Assembly: GCF_003046795.1 (NCBI RefSeq)
Contig: NZ_PZKN01000010.1
Location: 1-64,000, forward strand
DNA: 64,000 bases
Direction of reading: 5' to 3'
From: Desulfonatronum sp. SC1
Lineage (GTDB): Bacteria; Desulfobacterota; Desulfovibrionia; Desulfovibrionales; Desulfonatronaceae
Numbering within the stretch: position 1 is the first letter of the stretch; each line of letters starts with the position of its first letter. Below the pieces are notes generated by a model, which worked only from the letters and a program-made list of their open reading frames with translations, was not told the origin of the DNA and made no database searches. The translations under genes were made by a program, and so were the position numbers. Positions 26,266-36,015 of the stretch are shown piece after piece.

Positions 26266-29064
26266 TCAGGCTCGAGGTGCTTGGACGGCCTCATCGCGAA
26301 GGCGGGCGACGGTCTTTTCCAGAATCGTAGTGATCCGTTTGTGCCGATCTTGCCCCTCCCCGTTCTCTTTAGCCGCACTGCGCAGCATTGCGACATCGAT
26401 GGGTTTTCCGAAGTGAACGATAATCTTGCTGGGCCGAGGCAGAAACCGTCCTGGCGGCAGGGCCTGTTCGGTCCCCTGGATGAACACGGGAATGACCGGA
26501 GGATCATATTCTCCCAGCAGCAGCCCGATACCTTGCCGGAAAGGCTGCAGGGTCCCGTCCGGAGAGCGATGTCCCTCGGGAAACCAAACCAAGGGGTGGC
26601 CCTGTTTCAGGACCAGCGCGCCGAAAGCCAGGCTGGAGGTCGGCCCTTTCTCCCGTTCGATGGGTATGATCTGGGCGATCCGGCTGAGGGTCCGGAGCAC
26701 GGCGTTGCGGGCAACGACTCCCGACTCGCCTGCCCAGAAGCACCGCCGGGCCCGGGCATATCCGAGAACAACACCGATGGCGAACGGATCCAGATAACTG
26801 ACGTGGTTTGGCAACAAGACAAACCGGCCGCTCCGGGGGACGTTTTCAAGGTTTCTCCCTTCCACGCGGAAGAGGATGCGCATGATACCGGACAGGAGGA
26901 TATGGAACGGGGTGGCGATAACTAGGCGCGCCCATCCGCGCGGGTTGGCCAGTCGTTGTCGGTGTTCGGGAATGATCAGTTCCGGTTGCTCCAGAAAACG
27001 CCTTACTCCGCCTGAAGCCTCCTCCGCGTCGGACTCGGCGACCGTCTCCATCAAATCATGAACCGTGGCGATCCGCTGGAACTGGTCCTCATCCAGGCTG
27101 ACCCCGACCACGTCCTCAATGGCCAGGGAGAGCTCGACCCAGCCCAGCGAATCCACGCCCAGATCATGTTCGATGCTGGATTCGGGAGAGAGCGGACCGT
27201 CCTTGTACCGACGGGCCAGCATGTCCCAGAGTTTCCGCACCCGGGCGTCTTCCAGCAAGGCCCGGTCCTCGCTGTTCATGGCGCTGGGGGGAACGGGACC
27301 GGAGCGCTGTTGCTCACGGCCTTTATCCCCTTTCTTGGCCGCCTCGTAGGCTTCTTTCAGCTGCTTGCGCTTCAGCTTTCCGAGCCGGGTCCGATCCAGA
27401 GGCGAATGCGTCAGCTCGATTTTGGATATCCGGTGATGCGACGGCAGCCCCGCTCCATGCCGGTCCAGAGCCTTGCGCACGATTTCGACCAACTCCCGTT
27501 CCGGGTGACTTCGCGAAACATCCTTGGCGGGCACGACCAGCGCGGCCAGTCGGCCTGCGTCCTCCAGCACGCCGATCTCGGCCGCCTCTGCGCACCCCGC
27601 ATAGGCCTCCTCGATCTTTTCCGGATCGATGTTCTCAGCGCTTTCCAGAACGATCATCGTGGAAACCCGCCCCCGCGGATACACGTAGCCGTCCTCGTCG
27701 ATTCGAGCCATGTCGCCGGTCCGGAACCAGCCGTCAGCAAAGCTCTCCGCGGTTTTCTCCGGCAAGTCGTCGTAACCGGAGAACACGCCGGGCCCCTTTG
27801 CCAGAAGCTCCCCCACCCCTTCCTGAGCTTTCCGGCCGTCCTCGTCTTCTGATTCCTTCTCGGGGAGAACGGACGGATCGATCCGCAATTCGACGCCCTT
27901 GACGGCCCGGCCCACGGATTCGTACCGGCCTTCATCAGGGTATCTCAGGGTGAGCAGGGGCGATGTTTCGGTCAGGCCGTAGCCCACGGCCACGGGCCAG
28001 CCCAGGGCCTCCAGATTGCGACCCAGTTCCGGGTCCAGCGGCGATCCCCCGGAAGCGAGCAGGCGCAGGCCGGGGCCGACTCGCTGATGGAGGGTCTTGA
28101 ACAGCGCGCGGCCCGGCCGCCGTCCATGCCTGGCGCAAAGGCGACTAAAGGCAAGCAGGATGGAAAAGACGAGCGCGGACAATCGCCCGGAAGAGGCAAC
28201 CCGGTCCTGAATTCCCTGGAAAATGGTGCTGTACAGCCTGGGAACCCCGAGGATGATGGTGGCTTGGCCCTCGCGCAGAGCCCGGGTGATTTCCTTGCCG
28301 ACAAGGGCGCGGGGCAGAATAATGGGAATATTCAGAGCCAGCGGGGCCAGCATGCCGATGACCACGGGATAGACGTGGTGCAGGGGCAGCGGCAGCAGGA
28401 GCCGGTCGCCGTCCACGAGCAGCCCGGAATCCTGGATCATGCGTACCTGGGAAAGGATGTTTTGGTGCGACAGGGGCACGCCCTTGGGCGGCCCCGTGGT
28501 GCCCGAGGTGTAGAAGAGCACCGCGATGTCGTCCGCTTCGGGCCGAGCCGGCTTGTCGGGGGTGTCCGCCAGGAGGCGCTTCCAGCTTTGAGCCGTGGAT
28601 GCCACCTCCTGTTCCAAATCCGTCTGATCTTCGGCGTCTTCCACATCCAGAAGATATGTCGGCGCATCCGGGGGAGGGTCGAGTTGCGCGAGGCGTCGGG
28701 CGATGCGTTTCGTGGTGAAAACCAGCCGCATCCGGCTGGCCTTGAACACATGGGTCAGGTTTTCGTCGCTTGCCTGGACGTCCACGGGGGTCATGACCGC
28801 GCCGATTCGGAGCACGGCCAGGGTGGCCACGATGAACCGCGCCGAGGCGGGAGCAAGCAGCAGCACTCGTTGTCCGGGCCCAACGCCTTGATCGCGCAAC
28901 CCCTGGGCCAGCCGACCGGCCGCATCCCCAATGTCGTGAGCGGACCAAGTTTCGCTGGAGTCTCTGGTAAAACCGACCACCGCCGGAACATCGCCGGTCT
29001 GTTCCAGACATCCGGCCAGTTCGGCCAGGGAGTCTTCGAGTTTGCGGGATGGATTGCGTTGCAT
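26266..29064 (-). CDS. Trimodular acyl-adenylate ligase - acyl carrier - PlsC acyltransferase
   Basis: 932 residues in three parts. 1-560: AMP-forming ligase with the phosphate loop FYTSGTTGPPKGVPLSH (about 180) and GYGLTETSPLLTL. 600-680: acyl-carrier domain with the phosphopantetheine Ser in LGVDSLGWVEL (about 637). 690-932: PlsC-type acyltransferase with the NHVSYLDP (HxxxxD, about 751) and PEGHRSPDG motifs. The order suggests that a fatty acid is activated, loaded on the built-in carrier and passed to a lysophospholipid or other acceptor, like a carrier-containing version of Aas. The acceptor is not known. A weak ribosome-binding site precedes ATG 29064. Confidence 0.88.
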   Translation of the reverse strand: MQRNPSRKLEDSLAELAGCLEQTGDVPAVVGFTRDSSETWSAHDIGDAAGRLAQGLRDQGVGPGQRVLLLAPASARFIVATLAVLRIGAVMTPVDVQASDENLTHVFKASRMRLVFTTKRIARRLAQLDPPPDAPTYLLDVEDAEDQTDLEQEVASTAQSWKRLLADTPDKPARPEADDIAVLFYTSGTTGPPKGVPLSHQNILSQVRMIQDSGLLVDGDRLLLPLPLHHVYPVVIGMLAPLALNIPIILPRALVGKEITRALREGQATIILGVPRLYSTIFQGIQDRVASSGRLSALVFSILLAFSRLCARHGRRPGRALFKTLHQRVGPGLRLLASGGSPLDPELGRNLEALGWPVAVGYGLTETSPLLTLRYPDEGRYESVGRAVKGVELRIDPSVLPEKESEDEDGRKAQEGVGELLAKGPGVFSGYDDLPEKTAESFADGWFRTGDMARIDEDGYVYPRGRVSTMIVLESAENIDPEKIEEAYAGCAEAAEIGVLEDAGRLAALVVPAKDVSRSHPERELVEIVRKALDRHGAGLPSHHRISKIELTHSPLDRTRLGKLKRKQLKEAYEAAKKGDKGREQQRSGPVPPSAMNSEDRALLEDARVRKLWDMLARRYKDGPLSPESSIEHDLGVDSLGWVELSLAIEDVVGVSLDEDQFQRIATVHDLMETVAESDAEEASGGVRRFLEQPELIIPEHRQRLANPRGWARLVIATPFHILLSGIMRILFRVEGRNLENVPRSGRFVLLPNHVSYLDPFAIGVVLGYARARRCFWAGESGVVARNAVLRTLSRIAQIIPIEREKGPTSSLAFGALVLKQGHPLVWFPEGHRSPDGTLQPFRQGIGLLLGEYDPPVIPVFIQGTEQALPPGRFLPRPSKIIVHFGKPIDVAMLRSAAKENGEGQDRHKRITTILEKTVARLRDEAVQAPRA

Positions 29065-29280
29065 GGGATCAGGAAAAGTCGTTCGTGGATCGTTTCATGG
29101 CCGTTGATACCATGACAATCAAAAATGATGCCGAACCGAATCTCCTGCTGGAGGCCTTGTCAATACAGGATGTTGAAGAGCATCCGGGTTTCGTCGGAAG
29201 AACGTTTTCTCATGCGATAAGAACACATTCTTGCGAAACGGGAGCCGACTGGACTGCAAATGATCTCCCGGAGAGGACGC

Positions 29281-30708
29281 TCAGGGCGACCTGCCGGGGC
29301 GGGGAACGTTGTATTTCTTGAGCAGGCCGTAGAGCCTGGCTTGGCTGAGGCCGGAGTGCAGCACGGCCTTTTTGATGCTGTTGCCGGAGACCTGCATCAG
29401 ATTGATCAGATAATCTTTTTCCGCTGTTTCCCGGATTCGGGCGCAGTATGCCTTCCAGTCAAGGTTGAAGTGCTCCGGCGAGGTTTTGTTCGGCTCAGGC
29501 GCTTTTCCGGGCGGAGGCGACGCTTCCGGCTGGGCACCGGTCGGCCTGGCCTTGAGAAACCGGACATGCAGTTCCCTGGGCAGATGCGCGGGATAAAGGA
29601 CCCGTTCCAGGGGCGCGGAAGCCGCCAGAGCCTTCAGGGTGTTCACCAGTTCGCGCACGTTGCCCGGCCAGTCGTGCCGGGCGAAAAGATTCATCAATTC
29701 GGGCGAGGCGGCCTTGCCCGGCAGCCGTGAATGGCGGCAGACGGCCTCCAGGTGATGGCGGACCAGTTCGTCCAGGTCGTCGAGGCGATCCCGCAGCGGC
29801 GGGAGATGGATGGTCACGGTCCGCAGCCTGAACAGCAGGTCCTCGCGGAATTCCCCTTGTCGCGTCATCTCGTCCAGGTCGCGGTTGCTCGCGCAGACTA
29901 GGCGAAAGTTGCTGACCAGCTCGTGGCTTTGGCCCAGAGGGCGAAACGTTCTGCTTTCCAGGACCCGCAGAAAACTCTTCTGCAGCGCGGGCGGCAGCTC
30001 GCTGACCTCGTCCAGGAACAAGGTGCCCTTGTGGGCCCGCTGGATCAGCCCGGTCCTGTCCGTAAGCGCGCCGGTGAAGGCCCCCCGGCGATACCCGAAC
30101 AGTTCGCTGCCCGCGATGGTCTCGGTCATGGCCGCGCAGTCCACGACTACCAATTCCTTGTCCCTGCGTGGACTGTTGGCGTGCAGGGCCCGGGCGAACA
30201 GTTCCTTGCCCGTTCCCGTCTCGCCCAGCAACAGGACCTCCGTCTCGCTTTTCGCGGCCTGGGCCATTTGTTCCAGGCAGCGCCGCAAGGCAGGACTGTT
30301 TCCGATGATCCCCTCGCGATGCACCGGCAGCGAGGCCAGCCTGGTCTTGCGGTATTCCAGGGCCCTGGTGCACGACAGCTTCATCTCCAACTGGGTGCTG
30401 GTCTTCTTGATGAAGTCCCAGGCCCCTTTGCCGATGGCCGTCTGTGCCAGCTCCGCCTCCAGGGAGCCGGTGATGACGATGATCTCCGGCGAGTCCGGCA
30501 GGCTTTTGAGGTCCGGAAGCACGTCCATGCCGTACCCGTCGGGCAGTTGCAGATCCAGAAAAATCAGGCTGAAGTCGCCGGACCGGGCCAGAGCGAACCC
30601 CTCGGCCAGGGTCGGCGCGTGGGAAACGCGATGTTCCTCGCCGGCCAGGACCTCGGCAAGGGCCACGCTGAACAACTGGTCGTCGTCGATGATCAAAATG
30701 TCGGCCAT
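29281..30708 (-). CDS. Sigma-54-dependent response regulator
   Basis: 475 residues: receiver (1-120, Asp in LIFLDLQLPDG), AAA+ domain with Walker A GETGTGKE (about 166), intact sigma-54 loop GAFTGA, Walker B GTLFLDEVSE and R-finger region FREDLLFRLRT, a 60-residue linker, and a Fis-type C-terminal helix-turn-helix (SIKKAVLHSGLSQARLYGLL). Third gene of the kinase cluster; the probable output of that cluster, activating sigma-54 promoters. Confidence 0.92.
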   Translation of the reverse strand: MADILIIDDDQLFSVALAEVLAGEEHRVSHAPTLAEGFALARSGDFSLIFLDLQLPDGYGMDVLPDLKSLPDSPEIIVITGSLEAELAQTAIGKGAWDFIKKTSTQLEMKLSCTRALEYRKTRLASLPVHREGIIGNSPALRRCLEQMAQAAKSETEVLLLGETGTGKELFARALHANSPRRDKELVVVDCAAMTETIAGSELFGYRRGAFTGALTDRTGLIQRAHKGTLFLDEVSELPPALQKSFLRVLESRTFRPLGQSHELVSNFRLVCASNRDLDEMTRQGEFREDLLFRLRTVTIHLPPLRDRLDDLDELVRHHLEAVCRHSRLPGKAASPELMNLFARHDWPGNVRELVNTLKALAASAPLERVLYPAHLPRELHVRFLKARPTGAQPEASPPPGKAPEPNKTSPEHFNLDWKAYCARIRETAEKDYLINLMQVSGNSIKKAVLHSGLSQARLYGLLKKYNVPRPGRSP

Positions 30709-30741
30709 GGATGCTCTTTGCCTTGTTTGGTGACGGGTCGT

Positions 30742-32241
30742 TCAGTCCGCTTCCCGCGCGGCTCGCGCCGCCATGTCAGGCAGGGTGAAGGTGAAGGTCG
30801 ATCCCTGGTTCGGCTCGCTTCGCGCCCAGATTCGTCCGCCGTGTTTCTCCACGAAATCCTTACACAGGATCAGTCCCAGCCCGGTGCCGTTTTCGCCTGT
30901 GGTTCCTTTTCGTGAGCTGACCTGATCCAGGACGAACAGTCTGGACATGACTTTCTGGTCCATGCCGATCCCCGTGTCCTGGACGGAAATCTGTACCGCG
31001 CCGTTATTTTGCCGCGCGGCGACCAGCACCGTGCCACCTGTTTCAGAATACTTGACGGCATTGGAAAGCAGGTTGCGCAGGACCGTGTTGAGCATCGACG
31101 TATCGGCAAACACGGCCAGATCATCCGGAACGACGTGAGTGAGCATGACGTTCTTGTGGTGTGCGACTCCCTGCATCAGATCGATGCACTCTTCGACCAG
31201 GTCGATCAATCTGTGGTCCTTTGGTGCGAAAACCGCCGCGCCTCGTTGCATCGCAGCCCATTCCAGGAGATTTTCCAACAGGGCGTAGAGGCTTTCCGCG
31301 GACTGCTTCATGTCCGTGCAGAGCCGTTGTATTCTGGTCGGCTCGAACCTGTGGTCGGATTGCGTGAGCAGCCGGATGAAGACGAGAAAGCCCATAAAAG
31401 GCGATCGAAGGTCATGGGCAATGATGGAAAAAAATTGGTCCTTCTCGGCGATGCTTTTTCGCAGTTGTTCATTCTTGCGGACGAGTTCCGCCTCGAATTG
31501 TTTGCGCTCGCTGATATCCCGCGCAAAACCCTGCACAATGCCGCCTGATTCCTGGGTCACCACTTTGGCGCTGACTTCCACGGGCGTACTGGTCCCATCC
31601 TTGCGGACCAGGTCTGTTTCAAAAACGACGCTTCCATTCTCCATCAGTTGCGCCATGCGTTGGGATTGGCGCCGTGCGGTTTCCGGTTGGACGATTGTTG
31701 CCAAGTTCGCGCCGACAAGCACTTCCCGGGCATGTCCGACCATGCGGCAGGCCGTTTCGTTGACGTCGAGTATCCTGCCCTGAAAATCGTGGATGAAAAG
31801 GGCGTCGTTGATGTTCTCCACGATGGTCCGGTACCGGTCCTCGCTCTCCCGCAACCGCATGTCCATGGCGTGCCGGTGCAGGGCCATCTCCAGACAGGCC
31901 GCCAGCTCACGCTCCGAGACCGGTTTGACCAGATAGCCGTAAGGGTTGCTGGCCTTGGCCTGCCGAAGGAGAGCATCCTCGGAATGGCTGGACAGGAAGA
32001 CGACGGGTATCTCGGAGAAGGACCTGATCCGCCGGGCCGCGGTGACCCCGTCCATCTCTCCGGCCAGCCGGATATCCATGAGCATGAGATCCGGCTGTTC
32101 GGTCGTGGCCGCGGCCACGGCGTCCTCCCCCCGGGCCACGGGCCGCAGCGCGGTGTATCCCAGTTTGTCCAGCATGGTTTCCAGCGTTAATGCGAGGATG
32201 GCGTCGTCCTCGACCACGAGGATGCGTTGTCCGGGGTTCAT
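30742..32241 (-). CDS. Receiver-PAS-histidine kinase hybrid
   Basis: 499 residues with no transmembrane segment: receiver domain first (Asp in LMLMDIRLAG), PAS domain (about 135-255: NINDALFIHDFQGRILDVNE), then HisKA with H-box FFSIIAHDLRSPFMGFL and HATPase with N-box LRNLLSNAVKYS and G-box DTGIGMD/GTGLGLILCK. The receiver-first order suggests that the membrane kinase just upstream phosphorylates it, then it passes phosphate to the sigma-54 regulator downstream. Its ATG overlaps the upstream gene's stop. Confidence 0.9.
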   Translation of the reverse strand: MNPGQRILVVEDDAILALTLETMLDKLGYTALRPVARGEDAVAAATTEQPDLMLMDIRLAGEMDGVTAARRIRSFSEIPVVFLSSHSEDALLRQAKASNPYGYLVKPVSERELAACLEMALHRHAMDMRLRESEDRYRTIVENINDALFIHDFQGRILDVNETACRMVGHAREVLVGANLATIVQPETARRQSQRMAQLMENGSVVFETDLVRKDGTSTPVEVSAKVVTQESGGIVQGFARDISERKQFEAELVRKNEQLRKSIAEKDQFFSIIAHDLRSPFMGFLVFIRLLTQSDHRFEPTRIQRLCTDMKQSAESLYALLENLLEWAAMQRGAAVFAPKDHRLIDLVEECIDLMQGVAHHKNVMLTHVVPDDLAVFADTSMLNTVLRNLLSNAVKYSETGGTVLVAARQNNGAVQISVQDTGIGMDQKVMSRLFVLDQVSSRKGTTGENGTGLGLILCKDFVEKHGGRIWARSEPNQGSTFTFTLPDMAARAAREAD

Positions 32242-33722
32242 GTTTTCCCTTCCCGGGCTTCAATGGTTATGGCGATCCTGGTTCCTTCCGAACGGTCCAC
32301 CTCAATATGCCCGGAAAACTGGTGCGTGGCGATCATTCGAACCAGGCGCAGTCCGTAGGATTGCGCCGACAACGGATCGACGTCCGCGGGGATTCCCACG
32401 CCGTTGTCCACCACCTCCAGGGTACATCGTCCGTTCGCCGCGCGCATGGCCACCCTGATTTCACAGTCGCCTCCTCCATTCCGGGCTTCTCCTTCGGGAA
32501 AGGCGTACTTGAAGGCGTTGGTCACGAGTTCGTTGATGATCATCCCGCAGGAGATGGCCATGTCCAGCTCCAGGCTGACGCCCTGGGCATCGGCGATGAA
32601 GCGGATGTCGCCCCGGATGTCCAAGGACTGACGCAGTTCCTGTAGAAAGGTTTCCAGATAGTCCTGGCAGTCGATGCGGGCCAGATTGGCGCTGTGGTAC
32701 AGTTTTTCGTGGACAAGGGCCATGGATTTGATCCGGCCCTCCAGATCCAGCAGGGCCGCGGCCCCGGCCGGATCGGTGACGTTTGATCGCTGCATAATCA
32801 GCAGGGCCGTGACCACGGCCAGGTTGTTCTTGACCCGGTGGTGCACCTCCCGCAGGAGCATCTCCTTTTCCGCGAGGGAATCCCGAAGCGCGTCGTCCGT
32901 GCGCAGGCGTGCGAGAAAATGGTGATGGATGCGCTGCCGGGCGAGCAACAGCCCCAACATTCCGAAAAGCCAGATCGGCCCGAAGGCGAAAACCATGGTC
33001 CGCCGCAGTTCCCGAAGGTTCCGGTCGGATTCTTCCCAGGGCACGGAAACACTGATCCCGCCCTGGATATCGCCGACCTTGTAGCCCTGTTCGGCATGGC
33101 ACTTCAGACATCCTGTTTCCGTGAACATGGGGCGCATGAACCGCAGGAACAGCTCGTCGTCCATGCTTTCCAGGGAGACAACCTCGCTTTCTCCCTGTTC
33201 AAAAGCCAACAGGGCCTCTTTTTCCCATTCGTCCGGCACGTTTTCCGGCCGCAGCGGGCGCAGACCGGTGATGGTCCCGCGCAACCCGTACAGATCCTTG
33301 CCCAGTTCATGAACCTGCCGGGTCATGTAGGCCGGGTTGACCAGGGTCAGTTGCCGTCCCGAGGGCGTGGCGATGTCCCGGTCCGGAATATGGGACAGGT
33401 AAGGGTTGGGAGGCGTCTCGGGAGAAAGATGCACGTACAGGCCGCCCTTTTTGGCGGCCCATAGACGGTACAGCAGGTCCCTGGAGAAAGTATCCCGGGC
33501 GCTGGCCACGGCCACGTCGAAGGTCGTGGAATGGGCATGGCGATAGACCATCCCGGCCAGGATCACCAGGAGAATCGTCCAGAACACGGCCAGCAGCAAA
33601 AAAATCCTCTTCGGCATGGGCCGTTGTTCGCCGCGGAACGGATGTCCCGCAGTGACCGCGGGGTCGGTGGGCGACTTTGGATATGTGGTTGTTACGGGCA
33701 TAAGCATGTGAGCCTTTGTCAT
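32238..33722 (-). CDS. Membrane sensor kinase with heme-c-type (CxxCH) sensor domain
   Basis: 494 residues. Transmembrane segment at 40-60, a periplasmic DUF3365/Tll0287-like domain that contains the heme-binding motif CLKCH (205-209), a second membrane segment near 250 and a HisKA_2-type kinase (H-box REVHHRVKNNLAVV; N-box INELVTNAFKYAFP; G-box DNGVGIP). The covalent heme implies redox, gas or light-independent sensing in the periplasm. The first 35 residues before MPKRIF may be an overlong start. Overlaps the hybrid kinase gene by four bases. Confidence 0.88.
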   Translation of the reverse strand: MTKAHMLMPVTTTYPKSPTDPAVTAGHPFRGEQRPMPKRIFLLLAVFWTILLVILAGMVYRHAHSTTFDVAVASARDTFSRDLLYRLWAAKKGGLYVHLSPETPPNPYLSHIPDRDIATPSGRQLTLVNPAYMTRQVHELGKDLYGLRGTITGLRPLRPENVPDEWEKEALLAFEQGESEVVSLESMDDELFLRFMRPMFTETGCLKCHAEQGYKVGDIQGGISVSVPWEESDRNLRELRRTMVFAFGPIWLFGMLGLLLARQRIHHHFLARLRTDDALRDSLAEKEMLLREVHHRVKNNLAVVTALLIMQRSNVTDPAGAAALLDLEGRIKSMALVHEKLYHSANLARIDCQDYLETFLQELRQSLDIRGDIRFIADAQGVSLELDMAISCGMIINELVTNAFKYAFPEGEARNGGGDCEIRVAMRAANGRCTLEVVDNGVGIPADVDPLSAQSYGLRLVRMIATHQFSGHIEVDRSEGTRIAITIEAREGKT

Positions 33723-34317
33723 GGCTCGGTCACGGTACCGTTGATCAGGAGGATAAATACAGGGTTGCCCCCATAGTCTGCTTTTGGTGAGATAGATTAT
33801 GAAACAATGAAATGTAAAAGGACACGTACAAATTATCGATGTCGAGAACTATACCTGCGTTTTCGCCAATTCTCAATCAATGGCGTATGCCGTCCCAGGA
33901 CGGTTGTATTCTTTGGAAGAAACATAATAGTTTTAAGAAATTTCGCCATATTCCTGAACAAATGCCTCGAAGTTGGCTAAAAGGTGCTTGCCATGTATCC
34001 GGAACACACCAAATGTACGCGGGGCAGGTTATTTATTTTAGCGTTTTCTCCGTAACCCATCCTGATCAGGATGGGGCGACGCGAACGCTGATATATCCAC
34101 ATGCGGCCGCCATTCCGGATATGGCCGGAGGAACAGGAATTCAGCTTGTGTTTTCTCATTGCCGCAAGCATGATACCTGACTCTTTTCAAGAGAAAGACG
34201 GCGTTCACGCAAGGCAATGATCCAGCAGCGAGATTCCCCCTGTTTGAAGAGCTGAAAGAATCATGGATTAAAGAGAGGAAGGGCGCAAAAAAACCGTATT
34301 CTCATCGGGGATTGATA
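33723..34317. other. Divergent intergenic region between two heme-sensor kinase genes
   Basis: AT-rich relative to flanks. No protein is supported; frames such as that at 33839-34180 have no conserved look. The region must hold the promoters of both divergent kinase genes. It contains a perfect 20-bp palindrome at 34056-34075. Confidence 0.5.
34056..34075. promoter_or_regulatory. Perfect 20-bp palindrome, candidate operator
   Basis: CCCATCCTGATCAGGATGGG is fully self-complementary with no loop, so a dimeric DNA-binding protein is a better reading than a terminator. It lies between divergent kinase genes, about 240 bases from the plus-strand one. Confidence 0.45.
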
Positions 34318-36015
34318 ATGCAGACAGCCAAACAGGTTCTCGATTCAGCAAAAAAGCATGAGGCGGACGGTCATGCCCATTATCAGCGGGAACAGCCTTC
34401 CCTGGGGCTGCAGACAAAGTTTCTGATCGGCACTTCCTTGATTCTCCTCGCTTTTTGTTTAGGAGGAGCTTTGCTCATTTACTTTTATGAACAGCGCCAG
34501 CTTATGGACAAGGCCTATGCCGAGTCGGAAATGGTCATGTCCGCGGTGGAAGCCACCAGGGCTTATGTTCGCGAGGAGCTGCGTCCCGTAATGCAGGAAG
34601 TTATGGGGTATGACTTTTTCCTGCGCGAGGCCATGTCCACCTCGTATGTGGCGAGAGCCTTCGCGGATCGTCTTTCACCGGCCCTGCCCGACATCGAGTA
34701 TCGCCGCACCTCGATCAATGCCCGCAATCCGAAATATGAATCACGAGAATCCGAAGTGGAAATGATTGTCTATTTCCGGGAACATCCCGACGTTCTGGAG
34801 TGGCAGGGGTTAGTGGAGGTGGAAGGGCAGCCTGAATATCGCCGCTACAAGCCGGTCTACTTTGAACAGGAGTGCCTGCGCTGTCATGGCGATCCGAAAC
34901 ACGCACCGACGGAATTGATCGAGATCTACGGTTTTGCGGGAGGATTTGGACGCAGGGCCGGGGAACTGGCCGGAGTGATCTCCGTAGGCATACCCGTGGA
35001 TGCGGCCCTGGGCCAGTTGAGGAGCAGGGCTGTTTCCGGGTTCCTGGTAATTTTCGCGACCCTGTTTTTCATCTTTGTCGCTCTGGGCGTCCTTTTCAAT
35101 AAAATCGTCGTCTCCTCTCTTCGAGGCTTGTTGGTCTCCTTTCAGAAGTCTTCCGGCCATCAACAGGGCCGTCTCCAGGTCGAACCGCCTCGAGATGAGT
35201 TGAGTCTGCTGGGCGTCAGCTTCAACGCAATGCTGGAAGAGCTGCATGCTTCCAGAGAAAAAATGCAACTATGGAATACAACCCTCGAGCTGGAGGTGAA
35301 CCGGATCAGGGAACAACTGGAAAAAGCCCAGGAACAGCTTGTTCATGCGGAAAAGATGGCCGCCTTGGGCCGCATGACCGAAAACGTAACCCATGCCATC
35401 AGAAATCCGCTGACGTCCGCGGGAGGTTTTGCCCGTCGCCTGGAAATGGTTGCCCAGAGTGAAGAAGAACGCCGTTATGCCGGGATTATTCTGGCCGAAC
35501 TGCGCCGCCTGGAAAGAATGTTGAAGGAACTGCTCATCTATAGCCGCGAAAAAGCTCCTCTCGCGGCGAACCAATCCCTGGCCGAGGTGCTGCAAGGCGC
35601 CCTGGATCGCTATCAGCGACAAATCGATGAACGCGGGATTGAAATGCATGCGCGTATCTCTTCCGCGCTCCCCTTGATATCGATGGAAGTGGAGCAGATT
35701 GAGATTGTCGTGAACCAGCTGCTGGACAACGCCCTGGAGGCCCTGCCCGACGAGGGGCGGCTGAGCATCAGCGCGGAGGTTGTCGAAAAGGAGAAGCGTC
35801 GCTGGATAGAGCTGATTGTCGCGGACAACGGTCCGGGCGTGCCGGAGGCCATGACAGGCGTTCTCTTTGAGCCTTTCACCACGGCAAAAGATCTCGGCTC
35901 CGGCCTGGGACTGCCCATTTGCAAAAAAATCATCGAGGAGCATGGCGGATTCATCGAGGTTCACAGCTCGCCCGGACAAGGTGCCCGCTTTCACCTCTAC
36001 TTTCCCGTGAATTAG
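34318..36015 (+). CDS. Membrane sensor kinase with heme-c-type (CxxCH) sensor domain
   Basis: 565 residues from ATG 34318. Transmembrane helices near 41-58 and 240-262 bracket a periplasmic DUF3365/Tll0287-like domain with CLRCH at about 186-190. A HAMP-like and coiled-coil region leads to HisKA (H-box NVTHAIRNPLTSAGG) and HATPase (N-box VNQLLDNALEALP; G-box DNGPGVP, GSGLGLPICK). It belongs to a different kinase class from the divergent heme sensor at 32238, yet shares its sensor type. No response regulator follows it, so it may act through the cluster on the other side. Confidence 0.9.
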   Translation: MQTAKQVLDSAKKHEADGHAHYQREQPSLGLQTKFLIGTSLILLAFCLGGALLIYFYEQRQLMDKAYAESEMVMSAVEATRAYVREELRPVMQEVMGYDFFLREAMSTSYVARAFADRLSPALPDIEYRRTSINARNPKYESRESEVEMIVYFREHPDVLEWQGLVEVEGQPEYRRYKPVYFEQECLRCHGDPKHAPTELIEIYGFAGGFGRRAGELAGVISVGIPVDAALGQLRSRAVSGFLVIFATLFFIFVALGVLFNKIVVSSLRGLLVSFQKSSGHQQGRLQVEPPRDELSLLGVSFNAMLEELHASREKMQLWNTTLELEVNRIREQLEKAQEQLVHAEKMAALGRMTENVTHAIRNPLTSAGGFARRLEMVAQSEEERRYAGIILAELRRLERMLKELLIYSREKAPLAANQSLAEVLQGALDRYQRQIDERGIEMHARISSALPLISMEVEQIEIVVNQLLDNALEALPDEGRLSISAEVVEKEKRRWIELIVADNGPGVPEAMTGVLFEPFTTAKDLGSGLGLPICKKIIEEHGGFIEVHSSPGQGARFHLYFPVN

